Shown piece after piece: positions 11,001-18,734 of a DNA stretch of 64,000 bases; the first letter of the stretch is position 1; every line of letters begins with the position of its first letter. The stretch is from Comamonadaceae bacterium (lineage in GTDB: Bacteria; Pseudomonadota; Gammaproteobacteria; Burkholderiales; Burkholderiaceae_C): contig JAIYBB010000012.1 of assembly GCA_027488735.1 (NCBI GenBank), positions 62,001 through 126,000 on the forward strand. Direction: 5' to 3'. The translations under genes were made by a program, and so were the position numbers. Below the pieces are notes generated by a model that was given only the letters and a program-made list of their open reading frames with translations, had not been told where the DNA came from and made no database searches.

Positions 11001-12657
11001 TTTGAACAGAATTGAGTTGCTGCAAGAAGGAGTCTTGAACGGCGTCACGACTTTCCTTGAAGGCCGAGTCCAGTGCAGTTTCATTCAGCTTGGATTCAAG
11101 CTGAGCTTGCATCTCTTGGTTAAAACTGGTCTCGTATTCTTTGGACTCGGCAAAGGTGTAGCCATTGGGGTCGGTTTTGATGTGGTCAACAAGGCTTTGG
11201 TTCAACGGCGTGCCAACAACCTGTGCCGTGTAATCAGCGGTGGAGATTCGAATGTAGCCATTGCTGGCTAATGCGTCAGGAAGCTGCTCGGCAACACTTG
11301 GTAATACCTCGGACAGTTGCCCAGCAACACCTGACTGCTCTAGGGTTTGTGCACTGATGAAGAGGTCTTGTGCCTGTGTGCCGTCGGTATTGGCGGCAAT
11401 GAATTGACCGAATGTGCCAAGGTCTCTGGCTTTGAGTTTGCTTTGCTCAACAAAGGAGCCAAGCTGCTCGAACATGGTTCTCTCAACCATTGCGTCTTGG
11501 GTGCTTTGCTGGTGGAAGGCGATTTGCTCCAAGCCTTTGCTTAGCGCCACGTTGCCGGTTGCACCGAACAGCACAGCAATTGCGGTTTGTGCCGCAGCGG
11601 CTGGGCGATCTTTTAAATAATCGCTGAAGGGCTTATCTTGATTGAGCACCGCCCACTCGTTCAAGTCTTGTAAGACAGTGGCTACCTGTTCGCCCTTGTT
11701 CTCTGCCCAAGCGTTTTTAATTACAGCAGTAAAAAAAGGTGTCCCAGCTTTGACTTCACGCACCAAGGAGCCAAGGGGTCCTTTTTCTGTAGCCCACTCA
11801 ATGGCGGCGTCAGATGCTGCATAGCCCAGCCTAGGTAGCAGTGAGACACCTTTGTCTGCTGCTTTGTTGTAGCTTGTGCCAAACGTCTCTAAGCTAAAGC
11901 CTGTAAGAGCAGCAGCCGCACCTGCTGGGCCACCGAATAAAGCGAGCGGCAAATACTTTGAGCTTTGCAAAAATGACTGACCACCTGCCTGTACCCCACC
12001 AAGGACAATTGAATCGTCTTGCTTGGTGATAGATTTTGCAGCTTCATCAAACGCTTTAGCTTGATCAGCATTGAATTTAGAGAGCCTACTGAAAACGTTG
12101 TCTGGCCCTGCGACCAGCCGCGCCCAAGGCTCAACGATGTCGTAACCGGCTCGTTTAACCCCGGCTAGAGACTCTGCTGCAACAAAGGGGGCGGCCTTGA
12201 TTGTTCCGATAAAGCCTTGGTTAGGTCCCATACCCATGAAGTACTGGGTAACACCGCCGATGGTTTTCTCGATCGAGGAAAGCATCGAGCTGTCGTCGTG
12301 AGCCAGTTTGGCAAAGTCAGCGTTGGTGTAAAGCTGGCGAAGGTTGGGTGCGGTTTGTGTGTCGGCTTGAAGTGTTTGAATTTTTGAGGCCCGCGCTGCG
12401 TCAATGGGCAAAGCCTCAACTGCTGCTGGGATGGTGCCCAGTTGCTGCGCGATCTTTTTTTGTTCAGCAAACTTGTCTGGGTTGACGTCAACGGCTTGGT
12501 TGACTTGCCCTAAAAACCCTTGATTTTGGCGATTGATGAACATGTCCATCGTTGAGCCAAAAGAGTTTTGAAGTTCTTTGTTTGCTTGGTTGTTTTGATT
12601 AAGGCTATTGGGTTTTGCCAGATAGCTGTCCATGACTGAGCCATATTCGTCAGCCAT
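5083..12657 (-). CDS. Giant internal virion protein with embedded enzymatic modules (LPD38-type C-terminus)
   Basis: The 2,524-aa product is in the place of the large DNA-ejection protein of T7/BPP-1-like phages. Recognisable parts, with approximate residues: an ASCH-like segment near 630-700 (ISGKKTYESR then PYVGERIAIVRTG); a large helical region 770-1080; an HExxH zinc-peptidase motif (LHESGHFFLQ) near 1270; long coiled-coil stretches 1400-1800; and a C-terminal region (about 2180-2400, VDMPTWWGAYEKAI then FTVFYSFMNTSLNMG) like large polyvalent protein domain LPD38, with a hydrophobic stretch that may enter the membrane. Such proteins are packaged in the capsid and injected with DNA. The ATG overlaps the upstream stop. 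No lytic transglycosylase motif was recognised. Catalytic activity of the HESGH site is unproven. Confidence 0.85.
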   Translation of the reverse strand: MADEYGSVMDSYLAKPNSLNQNNQANKELQNSFGSTMDMFINRQNQGFLGQVNQAVDVNPDKFAEQKKIAQQLGTIPAAVEALPIDAARASKIQTLQADTQTAPNLRQLYTNADFAKLAHDDSSMLSSIEKTIGGVTQYFMGMGPNQGFIGTIKAAPFVAAESLAGVKRAGYDIVEPWARLVAGPDNVFSRLSKFNADQAKAFDEAAKSITKQDDSIVLGGVQAGGQSFLQSSKYLPLALFGGPAGAAAALTGFSLETFGTSYNKAADKGVSLLPRLGYAASDAAIEWATEKGPLGSLVREVKAGTPFFTAVIKNAWAENKGEQVATVLQDLNEWAVLNQDKPFSDYLKDRPAAAAQTAIAVLFGATGNVALSKGLEQIAFHQQSTQDAMVERTMFEQLGSFVEQSKLKARDLGTFGQFIAANTDGTQAQDLFISAQTLEQSGVAGQLSEVLPSVAEQLPDALASNGYIRISTADYTAQVVGTPLNQSLVDHIKTDPNGYTFAESKEYETSFNQEMQAQLESKLNETALDSAFKESRDAVQDSFLQQLNSVQRFTPDVNSAYAGLLANFYSVTAAKLGLTPQELVNRYQLNVVGQNQMNAQFDQGDFFYQDGRLMGINVRSDTQAGLRYADEIISGKKTYESRDSDSLRPYVGERIAIVRTGEGTAKAIGEVTLGEPLVVNEEQFNAMREQHLVPVGSTFDVKPGGLKYLYPVQEPVRYETERDVGQGIVSRQVLNQRGIQEKGRTVPDSIQAIANVEAAFDFAATQSFPTNRDFKLALQDRVLDAAKAAKVDLSDFSIATEEFLVRMAYADGLTALRTNPNAVGWYNEKVTKALRLVSLVHPEILTDRNAKFAFVWAMAVTSNGLKVDKNFELAETAYQAWKNSAPDIADRRMPINIGIGTARGAINRSLGLYNTLIERDGFDAIETFMTTMQTAGAVEKVTGQKVNGENKTTQVYGAAALGPKIGNGFFMNLYGRFEQLTMDRWLMRTWGRWTGTLVEINQPQIKVKRTQLKALIQSLDTADKKAFEAIIKRKLTVGDIDGVALAILKSSTKPENRDAMAAIGIADEAAQARFTEVLGEPKKGVERISFGDEIRKNGNALSKYLDGQKEAPSGPPERGNIRKVFSQVLQMLQKDHPSLTMSDYQALLWYPEKRLYDAAKTADDATEGYEDNEAPDYANAAEKLVRSKGVSDERINDAIRAVDAELQATVSAGGVRSGPRGPAEGADVQVLEQATQVNDGPRGQIFFGNDITQQPSVLALLEKADLSTFLHESGHFFLQVQGDLAMRIQTRISAGEGLSAGERSIVEDMGKLLDWFGIKADTDVSALDKWAQMSLDEQRNYHEKFARGFEAYAFEGNAPTLELQSLFQKFRSWLINVYRDLKALNVQLTDDVRAVMDRMVATNQEIEMAEAARNMGPLFNPQNGSGFIEDWRAYHDLANDATASAIDQLQAKSLRDMQWFSNAKTRMLKKLQGQHDDLRDEVRREVTRDVMSQPIYQLWQFLTARAGDEAIAGVTQLSPEDLSAYRGKLRTEVLKEMYADQPGVNWQKLTRLHMTSDKNGLHPEVVAELAGFESADQMVKTLLDTSSPEEVIGAKTDQRMLEEYGELADQNAIERAADAAIHNELRAKMLQAEARALEMAMDVRVESGRTNSQGTRLSYNVLPKVARDFAQRLVAKLKVRDIRPTQYAAAEVKAAKATERAFAKNDLQGAAEQKRNQIINNYATRAAYDAQDEVRRTLTYLRKFDKKSPGLDADYYDQIAQILERFDLVAATSLKEIDKRTSLANWLRAQEEAGYKPDIPPAIEAEALRKSYKDMTLEELRGLRDTIQQIEHLGRVKQKLLTAHDQRQFDQIRDEMAYSILKNSKGRKADNRTPNTVLGEKLLGLKNFFASHIKAATWARIMDGGKDGGPVWEYLIRSANDAGNKEVAMRERATRELSALVAPVLEQGRMSKGIYFEGIKRTLNKEAILAIALNIGNESNAQRLMGGEGWTMSQLKPVLDTLSTADWNFVQGVWDYFESYRPQIGEKERRVYGKEPTWIDARALQVQSKDGDVLSLRGGYYPVKYDPRASERAESHSEAEDAKRMLQGAYTSATTRRSFTKERVTEVNGRPLMYSLDGIYNGINEVIHDLSWHEWLIDANRIVKNPKISEAMREAYGAEVHQQFKSWIKDVAEGDRGAQNAGEKSLAWIRQGVSVSGLGINVMSALLQPFGITQSMVRIGNKWVGKGVAKFISDPVGLNSAISEMSEFMRTRSLTQMRELAELRNRVKGQSETRRNIDGAMYALMLRAQQLVDMPTWWGAYEKAIAGGNDQERSVALADQAVIDAQGSGTTKDLSAIERGGPAMKLFTVFYSFMNTSLNMGVSQTKTRDSKVKLAADYLLIYVVPVVLISLMKSAFTPGDSDEWDDPKKIALKLLKEEVSYLMGMFFGLREISGIVDAFQGKPSGEYRGPAGTRLLGDTLVLAKQVGQLELDDGLRKAVINVTGELLRLPSAQINRSITGTQALIEGETENPAAIVFGYEEPR

Positions 12658-14492
12658 TACTTAGCCTCGCTTTTATTTATCAAATACCAGAACCGAACGT
12701 TCTCTTCAGTTGGCGCAAATTCAGGACGTTTGGTTTGCTCATACTTAAGCCGCATTTGCTGAATGATTTGAGAGCGATCAGCATTTGGAACAATGACATC
12801 CTCCCGTTTTTGCTTATCTGAGAGTTGAAGAATGGGTTTGGTACTGTTCGAGAAAAACCCATCGATAGTCACGGTCTTGGCCATTTCAGTTCGCATGATG
12901 GTTTCTTTTTCTTCACGCGTCAGTGGCCTTCTTGAGGCTTTGGCAGCTTCCTCTAACTTTGAGTTGATGTTGTTGTGTAGGTTGCCAAGCTCGGCCTTTT
13001 CAGACGTTGATTTCTTTGAGTCATAGGGCTTTAGATCGAACTGCTGGGCTATGGCATTGAACTGCTCTTGATCCATGCGAGAGGTGATCAAGTTGTCTTT
13101 ATTCTGCAAACTCTCCCAGCGTTGAAGTAGATTTGCAGTGTTGCCCTCACCTATCTTGGGCCAAAGAGCCGCGACCGCATCTCGCTTCATACCCACCAAC
13201 ACATCCGGGTTGCTGAGTTCAAAGTACTGAGCCATTCCATTGACTTCTCGCTGACGACGTGAGCGTTCTTCTAAGGTGAATTTTCGATCAACATCATGTT
13301 CTCGTCTGAGCTTTAACGTATACAAGCGATCACTTTCGGCAAGCCCACGTTGCTTCATCGTGTATTCGCGGTCGGTAATTGCTTGGGTAATCTCTAGCTG
13401 CGCTTTGCCGGGTAGCGCATTGAAGGCAACTGAGCCTTGAATCTCAACAAGAGATTTATTGCTCCGCATAAATTGACCAACAGTATTTATGTTGGCATCA
13501 TTGAATTCGCCTTGAGTAGAGTCAAAGGCTGACTTGCGATTTCTGAGTTCACTGATGGTTGCAGCCAGCTTCTTTGGATCATTGGCAAACATGCTTCGCG
13601 CGTCCTCTTCCATTTTGAAGAGATCAACCGGCTCGTTATAGGTTTTAGGTTTATTTGCTTCCCACAGTTGGGTAGCGGCAGAAATCGCAACCTTTGCCAC
13701 ATCGGCTTGCTTTAACAGTTTCTCGGCTTCAGCAAACTGAATGCCATTGAAGTCTTTTTTGTACTCTTTGAAATAGGCCAATGCGCCGTCTGTGTTTTCT
13801 TGGTCTATCAATGCCTTCACGGCGTTCATGTGTGTGCCGCTCATGGCTTCGGCTTGTGTGGCTGTGATTTGCTCAGCACTCAAGCCTTTTAGCTTTCCAG
13901 CGTTGTAGATGGCTTGGTTTATCTTGTCTACGTTTGCTTTTACGTTTTCACTGTTGAGTGGGTCAAGTGTGATGGCATTGGCTGCATTTTTAAGACTGCC
14001 CTCTTGAACGCTCAGTGAGTAGTCGGTGAACTGTTTGACCTCATGCACATTGGCTTGTGCATAAAAGCGGGTCGAGAGGTCGTTTGCTTTTATGGCGAAT
14101 ATTTTTCGCTGTGTATCGTTCCCTAAAAATATACTGTTCTCTTTGATTGCAGCTTCTAGCTTTTCTTTGTACTCGACTGCCAGAGGTTTTCCGCTTTTGC
14201 GGTTAAGGGCTGCTTCGCCTTTGATATTCTCAAAACCATCGGTCTTGTCATACCGTAGTGCCAATGCAGCTTCATTGACCTTATTCAGGGCCTCATCTAT
14301 GCGAACTGCATTGGCGTCGTTAATGATGTCCGCGCCAATACGCGCAGCAGCCATACCTGCACTTATGGCGGCTTGCCCAGCCTTGGCGGCGTTGACACCG
14401 CCGTAGTCTTGGAACTCAGGCGCAGCAACCCTAACATCTGGGTTAACTTGAGGGGCGACTTGGAATGTGTCGTAGGTTGGGACTTTTGGCAT
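12657..14492 (-). CDS. Internal virion protein (middle ejection protein)
   Basis: The 611-aa, almost wholly helical and highly charged protein starts MPKVPTYDTFQVAPQVNPDV, a start typical of internal core proteins of short-tailed phages located between a small and a giant internal protein. The ATG at 14492 overlaps the upstream TGA, and its own stop overlaps the next ATG, so three internal proteins are translationally chained. It probably forms part of the inner core and trans-envelope ejection channel (role inferred from position, compare T7 gp15). Confidence 0.75.
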   Translation of the reverse strand: MPKVPTYDTFQVAPQVNPDVRVAAPEFQDYGGVNAAKAGQAAISAGMAAARIGADIINDANAVRIDEALNKVNEAALALRYDKTDGFENIKGEAALNRKSGKPLAVEYKEKLEAAIKENSIFLGNDTQRKIFAIKANDLSTRFYAQANVHEVKQFTDYSLSVQEGSLKNAANAITLDPLNSENVKANVDKINQAIYNAGKLKGLSAEQITATQAEAMSGTHMNAVKALIDQENTDGALAYFKEYKKDFNGIQFAEAEKLLKQADVAKVAISAATQLWEANKPKTYNEPVDLFKMEEDARSMFANDPKKLAATISELRNRKSAFDSTQGEFNDANINTVGQFMRSNKSLVEIQGSVAFNALPGKAQLEITQAITDREYTMKQRGLAESDRLYTLKLRREHDVDRKFTLEERSRRQREVNGMAQYFELSNPDVLVGMKRDAVAALWPKIGEGNTANLLQRWESLQNKDNLITSRMDQEQFNAIAQQFDLKPYDSKKSTSEKAELGNLHNNINSKLEEAAKASRRPLTREEKETIMRTEMAKTVTIDGFFSNSTKPILQLSDKQKREDVIVPNADRSQIIQQMRLKYEQTKRPEFAPTEENVRFWYLINKSEAK

Positions 14493-15043
14493 CAACTCAC
14501 CCTTGAGCTTGTTCCCAGCCCCGTTCCCTTGTTCATCATGTACCAGTTGGTGGCAACCGTTCCAGCGTTACCCAACAAGGAGGTCATATACGAGGAATTT
14601 GGATCGATGCCAGAGGCACTGGCTCGTTTCATTGCGGCTTCGGACGCAAAGTTTTGGGCGTTGGTTCGGTAACCCCACGCTTGTCTGACAGCGTTTGTTG
14701 CTGTTTGCAAAGCATCAACCTCGCCCATGTAGTCTGTTGTTGTCAAGACGTTAAGAGCGGTGTCACTCCCTAGATCGATACCGTTAGCGGCCATGCTGGC
14801 TCGTTGGGTACTTTTGAGTTGGGCGGTGCGAAGGCGCACGTTTTGCTCTTGCCGTTGCCCGACCAAAAGACTTGTCTGGGCATTACTCTCATTGAGCCGT
14901 TCGTTGATCTTTGCCATATCGGCTTGGAAGTTCAACTGAATCTGGGTGGATGCAGCAGAGTTTTTTGCCGCGTTTGCACTGGCGAGCATTCCCGCGCCTT
15001 GCGCACCGCCGCTTATCAATGCCAATTCAGCACCTGTGCACAT
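14492..15043 (-). CDS. Small internal virion protein (T7 gp14-like position)
   Basis: The 183-aa Ala/Ser/Asn-rich helical protein starts MCTGAELALISGGAQGAGM and ends with SSYMTSLLGNAGTVATNWYMM. The N-terminal small-residue hydrophobic stretch and amphipathic body are like gp14-type ejection proteins that insert in the outer membrane. It starts 63 nt after a GGTACGCAT element that lies inside the preceding GNAT gene, and it is first in a chain of three coupled internal-protein genes. Confidence 0.75.
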   Translation of the reverse strand: MCTGAELALISGGAQGAGMLASANAAKNSAASTQIQLNFQADMAKINERLNESNAQTSLLVGQRQEQNVRLRTAQLKSTQRASMAANGIDLGSDTALNVLTTTDYMGEVDALQTATNAVRQAWGYRTNAQNFASEAAMKRASASGIDPNSSYMTSLLGNAGTVATNWYMMNKGTGLGTSSRVS

Positions 15044-15047
15044 AAAG

Positions 15048-15503
15048 CTATACCTCTGCCTTTATCAAGCCATACGAACTCATTTTGTAGCCCAGCCTCT
15101 CGTACATGCGTACCGTTTGCTCGGGGTGCACGCCGGTTGATACACCAAGTTGAATCTCTTGGGCCCCCTTTTCCTTGGCCCACTTCTCAAAGGTTTTGAC
15201 CAAGCGTAAAAAGTAGCTGCCACCTCTGCATTCGGGCAATACAAACACACCGATGTCGCAAGCAAATGTGTCGTGACTTAAAAAATGCTCAATCACCACA
15301 CCAGCGATGAATCCAACGACTTGCTCATGTTTGATGGCAACGAACAATCCGCCTTGAGCCGTTAGCGTTTGGATGAGTTGGGTTGTCTTATCAACAGAAA
15401 AGCTCAATGCGCTGTAGCGTGGGCTCTCGTTCGCCATGCATGCTGTTAAAAAGATGATGCGCTGTAAATCTTCTGGGCATGCTGCTCGGATATCACGCTC
15501 CAA
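15048..15503 (-). CDS. GNAT-family acetyltransferase-like virion-module protein
   Basis: The 151-aa GNAT fold shows an N-terminal IRAACPEDLQRII, a central VGFIAGVVIEHF strand, the acetyl-CoA loop region (LPECRGGSYFLRLVKTFEKWA, Q/R-x-x-G-type but somewhat degenerate) and a C-terminal YERLGYKM. TTG at 15503 is the start, because GGAGG lies 6 nt ahead and the frame overlaps the end of tail tube B. GNAT-like proteins between tail and core genes occur in T7 relatives (T7 gp13 position), where they can be structural. Whether this one acetylates anything is open. Confidence 0.75.
   Translation of the reverse strand: MERDIRAACPEDLQRIIFLTACMANESPRYSALSFSVDKTTQLIQTLTAQGGLFVAIKHEQVVGFIAGVVIEHFLSHDTFACDIGVFVLPECRGGSYFLRLVKTFEKWAKEKGAQEIQLGVSTGVHPEQTVRMYERLGYKMSSYGLIKAEV
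15106..15114 (-). promoter_or_regulatory. Late-strand element GGTACGCAT, copy 3 (inside GNAT gene)
   Basis: Minus strand reads ACGGTACGCATGT within the last codons of the GNAT gene, 63 nt upstream of the internal virion protein start at 15043. It is the only copy inside a coding region, yet it keeps the same orientation and spacing range as the intergenic copies. Confidence 0.45.
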
Positions 15504-17796
15504 TCGTGACCTCCATCGTCATGGATACCAGCGTGATTGGTAAAGGGTTGATTTGTCTTATAAAAACCTGACCCGCTTCGTACTGACTTGGGGTAATGAC
15601 GATCAATATCTCCTTGGTCACAAGTGCGGGGGGTGAGCCATACACCTCTGTCGTTCGTTGTTTGGCCTCGGTCAGGTTGTCTGCGTCTGGACCAACGAAC
15701 ACAGAGCCAGAGTTGTTGACCCGAAGCCAGACCTTGTCGACGTTTTTGGTTCTACCCTGCCCCATGCCCGGGTCGATTTGTGCTGACCAAGGCAGGGTTT
15801 GTGCATCAGCCGTGATGGGGAGCCCAATTTGAGCGATGCGGGTTGGGTAGTCCAGCCTAATGGTGCCGCTGCTGACTGTGACCTGACGGTGCACGGCCCC
15901 ATCGGTCAAGACGTTGACGGTTTTGCCTTCCAGCCAAGTCAATCCTGATATGGAATCTCGAGCAAAGTAAAAGTTTGAGGTTGCTGTGGCTCGGTACGCA
16001 GCCGGTAGCGTGCTCGAGAGGGTTGCTGTGGCGACGGTGGTACTGCTGGTGCTGAGGATTTTGAGTGTGTAGTTCACACCGGCTGCATCAACAAACGAGA
16101 TGGCGTCGTTAACGTCAGTGGTTGCTGGGTAGGCAAACAGGGCTGCGGACGCAGTGATGGTGACTGTCTCACCAATCACCCAATCAGTTCCCCCAGTGAC
16201 GGTGACCGTGGTGGCGGTCGAATTTAAGCCGTTAAATGTGGCACCGCAGTCAACATAAAAGGCGTCCGATTGAGATGTCCATTGGCGCGAGGCAAGGCGC
16301 TCGACATAACGAACACTTGAGCCGTTGACGGTTCTTTTAACGACCACATACAAGTAGTCCTCATTACCTTCTGCAACAACACAGCAAGACTCAAACGTGC
16401 CGTCCGTGTCATGGCGATGCCATGCACCGACCTGCTGCTCAGGAACATAGGTCAACCCAAGGAGCTTTCCGTCACTGGAGACTGCCCAAACGATAGGCTG
16501 TGGTGACTTTGAATAAGCCATGTCAACAATGGTCTTGTTGTCAAAGAGATGTGGTGCACGAAGGGACAAGTCCCCTGTGACATAACCTGAGGCTTGCCAG
16601 TTGTAGGCCAACTCGCGCATGTGTCCGCCACGGGCTGCGGCATAGATCAAGTTGTTGTTGATGATGACTGGCTGGGTATTGGCGGCACCAATATATGACT
16701 GTGGTCGCACGGACACGGTTGAAGGCGTGATTGCATCTGAATTAAGTGATGTCACGCGCCACTCCGCCGATGATGTGAGCAAGATGAGGTTGGTGAGGGG
16801 CACGATATGTCGAATCGTGTTGGCCTCCCTTGCTGCGACCCTGAAGCTAATGGCGTCATCGTCTCTGGTCGGGAGTGAATACTGGAGATTGGATTCAGTA
16901 CCGGATTTAGTCATCCACAGGTTTTGTGGTGAGTTTGTCGTTCCCGCAAAGCAGCGACGCTGCTCGAAGTAGGAGGCAGCGCCGGGGTAATTGTTTGAAC
17001 CCGTAAATGGGTTATTGGAAATCGGAGGAGTTACGGCCAATGAGGCTGTGATGTTGTCATCCCTGAATGTCACTGCGTCGGTTTGTCCGATGTAGCCATA
17101 CAAACCACCTGAGAACTTGTAGACCTTGTAGCGTTGTGCTGATGCGGCGGCGGTCCAAGACACGGTGTTGTACGCCCCCGTTGTGAGCAAGTTGCCGCTG
17201 CATGATGCGCTTGATGAGGCAAGGGACTCGTCAATGCCATTGGTGCCTACGGCAGTTACAACGTACTGATATGTTGTGCCAGTTCCCCCTGTCGCTGCTG
17301 CACTGACACCCGTTGGTGCTGCAAGGCTAGACACAAAACTTATATTGGTAAGCGTCCAATTGGTTGCCCCTAATCGCTTTAGCTCAGCAGGTGGGTAGTT
17401 GGGGTGTACGAGAGTCAACACATCGGCAGACTGCACATAGTGAATATCAAAGAGATCGGCTTCAGCGTAGGCGTTTGCGATTTCATAAGGGGACCCACCA
17501 GAAAGCAGGGTTGATCCGTTGGTATGAAAGCGGATGTACCCAGCGCCCAGTTCAATCACCATTGTTTGGGTCGTGCTGTAGGAAAACGGGATCAGGCGCG
17601 TTCGCTTGGTGCTGTCTTTGACGGCTCGCACGTAAGTGGTGCCGGGGCGGTTGGTGACTGGCCCGTGGGGCAAGACGATGAAATTGCGACAAGCAGCTAA
17701 GCCGGTTAGATATTTGGCGTCATTGACTTGACCGAACATCTCGCCGGTGAGTTCGCCACCATTGAAGGAGCGTTGCAGGGTTCTTACATTAGCCAT
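15493..17796 (-). CDS. Tail tubular protein B (tail nozzle, T7 gp12-like)
   Basis: The 767-aa protein opens with RTLQRSFNGGELTGEMFGQV and CRNFIVLPHGPVTNRPGT, hallmark of podovirus tail nozzle proteins. A fibronectin-like stretch (GVSAAATGGTGTTYQYVVTA, about 165-230) and beta-rich propeller region follow. It forms the distal tail tube under tail tube A. The ATG is 4 bp after the stop of tail tube A, and the stop overlaps the GNAT start, consistent with one late transcript. Confidence 0.9.
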   Translation of the reverse strand: MANVRTLQRSFNGGELTGEMFGQVNDAKYLTGLAACRNFIVLPHGPVTNRPGTTYVRAVKDSTKRTRLIPFSYSTTQTMVIELGAGYIRFHTNGSTLLSGGSPYEIANAYAEADLFDIHYVQSADVLTLVHPNYPPAELKRLGATNWTLTNISFVSSLAAPTGVSAAATGGTGTTYQYVVTAVGTNGIDESLASSSASCSGNLLTTGAYNTVSWTAAASAQRYKVYKFSGGLYGYIGQTDAVTFRDDNITASLAVTPPISNNPFTGSNNYPGAASYFEQRRCFAGTTNSPQNLWMTKSGTESNLQYSLPTRDDDAISFRVAAREANTIRHIVPLTNLILLTSSAEWRVTSLNSDAITPSTVSVRPQSYIGAANTQPVIINNNLIYAAARGGHMRELAYNWQASGYVTGDLSLRAPHLFDNKTIVDMAYSKSPQPIVWAVSSDGKLLGLTYVPEQQVGAWHRHDTDGTFESCCVVAEGNEDYLYVVVKRTVNGSSVRYVERLASRQWTSQSDAFYVDCGATFNGLNSTATTVTVTGGTDWVIGETVTITASAALFAYPATTDVNDAISFVDAAGVNYTLKILSTSSTTVATATLSSTLPAAYRATATSNFYFARDSISGLTWLEGKTVNVLTDGAVHRQVTVSSGTIRLDYPTRIAQIGLPITADAQTLPWSAQIDPGMGQGRTKNVDKVWLRVNNSGSVFVGPDADNLTEAKQRTTEVYGSPPALVTKEILIVITPSQYEAGQVFIRQINPLPITLVSMTMEVTIGA

Positions 17797-17799
17797 GAA

Positions 17800-18468
17800 T
17801 TAGCGCCCTGTCATCCAGCCAACGTTTTGGCTGATGGTGTTTCGACGTTGAGATGCGTCGCTGACAGATGCCTTACCAAATGTGGCCTGAAACAGTCCCA
17901 AACATCGCTTGGCCTCGGCTGATCCGATCTCGCCTTTGATGGTTGGTCCAGCCAAGTAGCTTGCAAGCAGGTAGGACAGGCTTGCAACGAACAGTGGGGA
18001 GAACTGGGTGGTGTCAGTGATCAATGCGCTATAGCGCAATGTGGCATCTTCTTGGTTTGTGTAGATGATTTGTGTGCCATCAGCTTGAGTTTCAACGGCG
18101 TAGGGTTGGGGTTGGTACACACCACCTGCGATGAGTGGAAGACCGGTTTGACTGAACATGGTGTTGATGCCAACGCTGTAATCGTTCGTTGCTTCTGAAG
18201 GCAGTATGGCAATGATGTTGACGGCATCGTTGGGTACTGCGTAGGCGTAGGTCCACTCAGGCCATGTATTGGTGAGGTATGCAATGGCGACTCGTTTGGT
18301 GGCAAAGCCCCAAGCATGCATTTCAAGTAATGCGTCTCTTGCTATTGGGTAAAAGCGCGAACAATGCTCAGCCTGAACGGAGCCTTCAGGTGGGTTAATA
18401 CTAGAGACCGTTGCTGCGTCGCCTAGATGAGCGAGTGCCAAGTTGCAGATATCGACTTCAGACGCCAT
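17800..18468 (-). CDS. Tail tubular protein A (head-to-tail adaptor, T7 gp11-like)
   Basis: The 222-aa protein begins MASEVDICNLALAHLGDAAT and contains HCSRFYPIARDALLEMHAWGFA, the standard start of gp11-type adaptor/gatekeeper proteins that join portal and nozzle. It lies directly before tail tube B with a 3-bp gap. A terminator-like structure separates it from the capsid genes upstream. Confidence 0.9.
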   Translation of the reverse strand: MASEVDICNLALAHLGDAATVSSINPPEGSVQAEHCSRFYPIARDALLEMHAWGFATKRVAIAYLTNTWPEWTYAYAVPNDAVNIIAILPSEATNDYSVGINTMFSQTGLPLIAGGVYQPQPYAVETQADGTQIIYTNQEDATLRYSALITDTTQFSPLFVASLSYLLASYLAGPTIKGEIGSAEAKRCLGLFQATFGKASVSDASQRRNTISQNVGWMTGR

Positions 18469-18485
18469 GAATTGTTCACCTCAAT

Positions 18486-18513
18486 AAAAAGCGGGGAGCG
18501 CGTGGCCCCCCGC
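18486..18513 (-). terminator. Rho-independent terminator between capsid and tail genes
   Basis: On the minus strand a GCGGGG...CCCCGC stem (arms 18508-18513 and 18491-18496, loop about 11 nt) is followed by five T and ATT. It would cut part of late transcription after the capsid gene block, before tail tube A. Confidence 0.7.
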
Positions 18514-18526
18514 ATCACCTTCATTG

Positions 18527-18558
18527 ACTGAGCTCCTGAGGTCAGGACTCAGTTTTTT
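18527..18558 (+). terminator. Long hairpin with plus-strand T-tract
   Basis: Arms ACTGAG+TCCTGA and TCAGGA+CTCAGT pair with a 2-nt loop and a one-base bulge; TTTTTT follows on the plus strand. No plus-strand gene precedes it, so it may block antisense transcription or act in the late RNA as a 3' stabilising stem. It contains the stop codon of the 57-aa gene. Confidence 0.5.
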
Positions 18559-18722
18559 GGATCGGCTTCGGGGACTTCCTGCGCCGTATCAGGTTTCACA
18601 CCACGTTTTTGCTTGATCAACTCCAAGTTGGTGCCGGGGTTACCGTCGTACTCAACGATCTCACCCTCCTCCACGATGTTGTTATTGATAAAGCTCTTTT
18701 GTAAAACCTTGTATTGCGCCAT
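18549..18722 (-). CDS. 57-aa phage protein between cement and tail adaptor
   Basis: The frame from ATG at 18722 to TGA at 18549 encodes MAQYKVLQKSFINNNIVEEG and a body with EYDGNPGTNLELIKQKRG. It starts 12 bp after the cement gene stop. The pattern (KVLQKSFINN..v.EGeiveyDG.p..nl) is typical of small proteins beside phage capsid genes, probably a minor structural or hypothetical protein. No function is known to me. Confidence 0.7.
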   Translation of the reverse strand: MAQYKVLQKSFINNNIVEEGEIVEYDGNPGTNLELIKQKRGVKPDTAQEVPEADPKN

Positions 18723-18734
18723 CTGTATCCCCTA

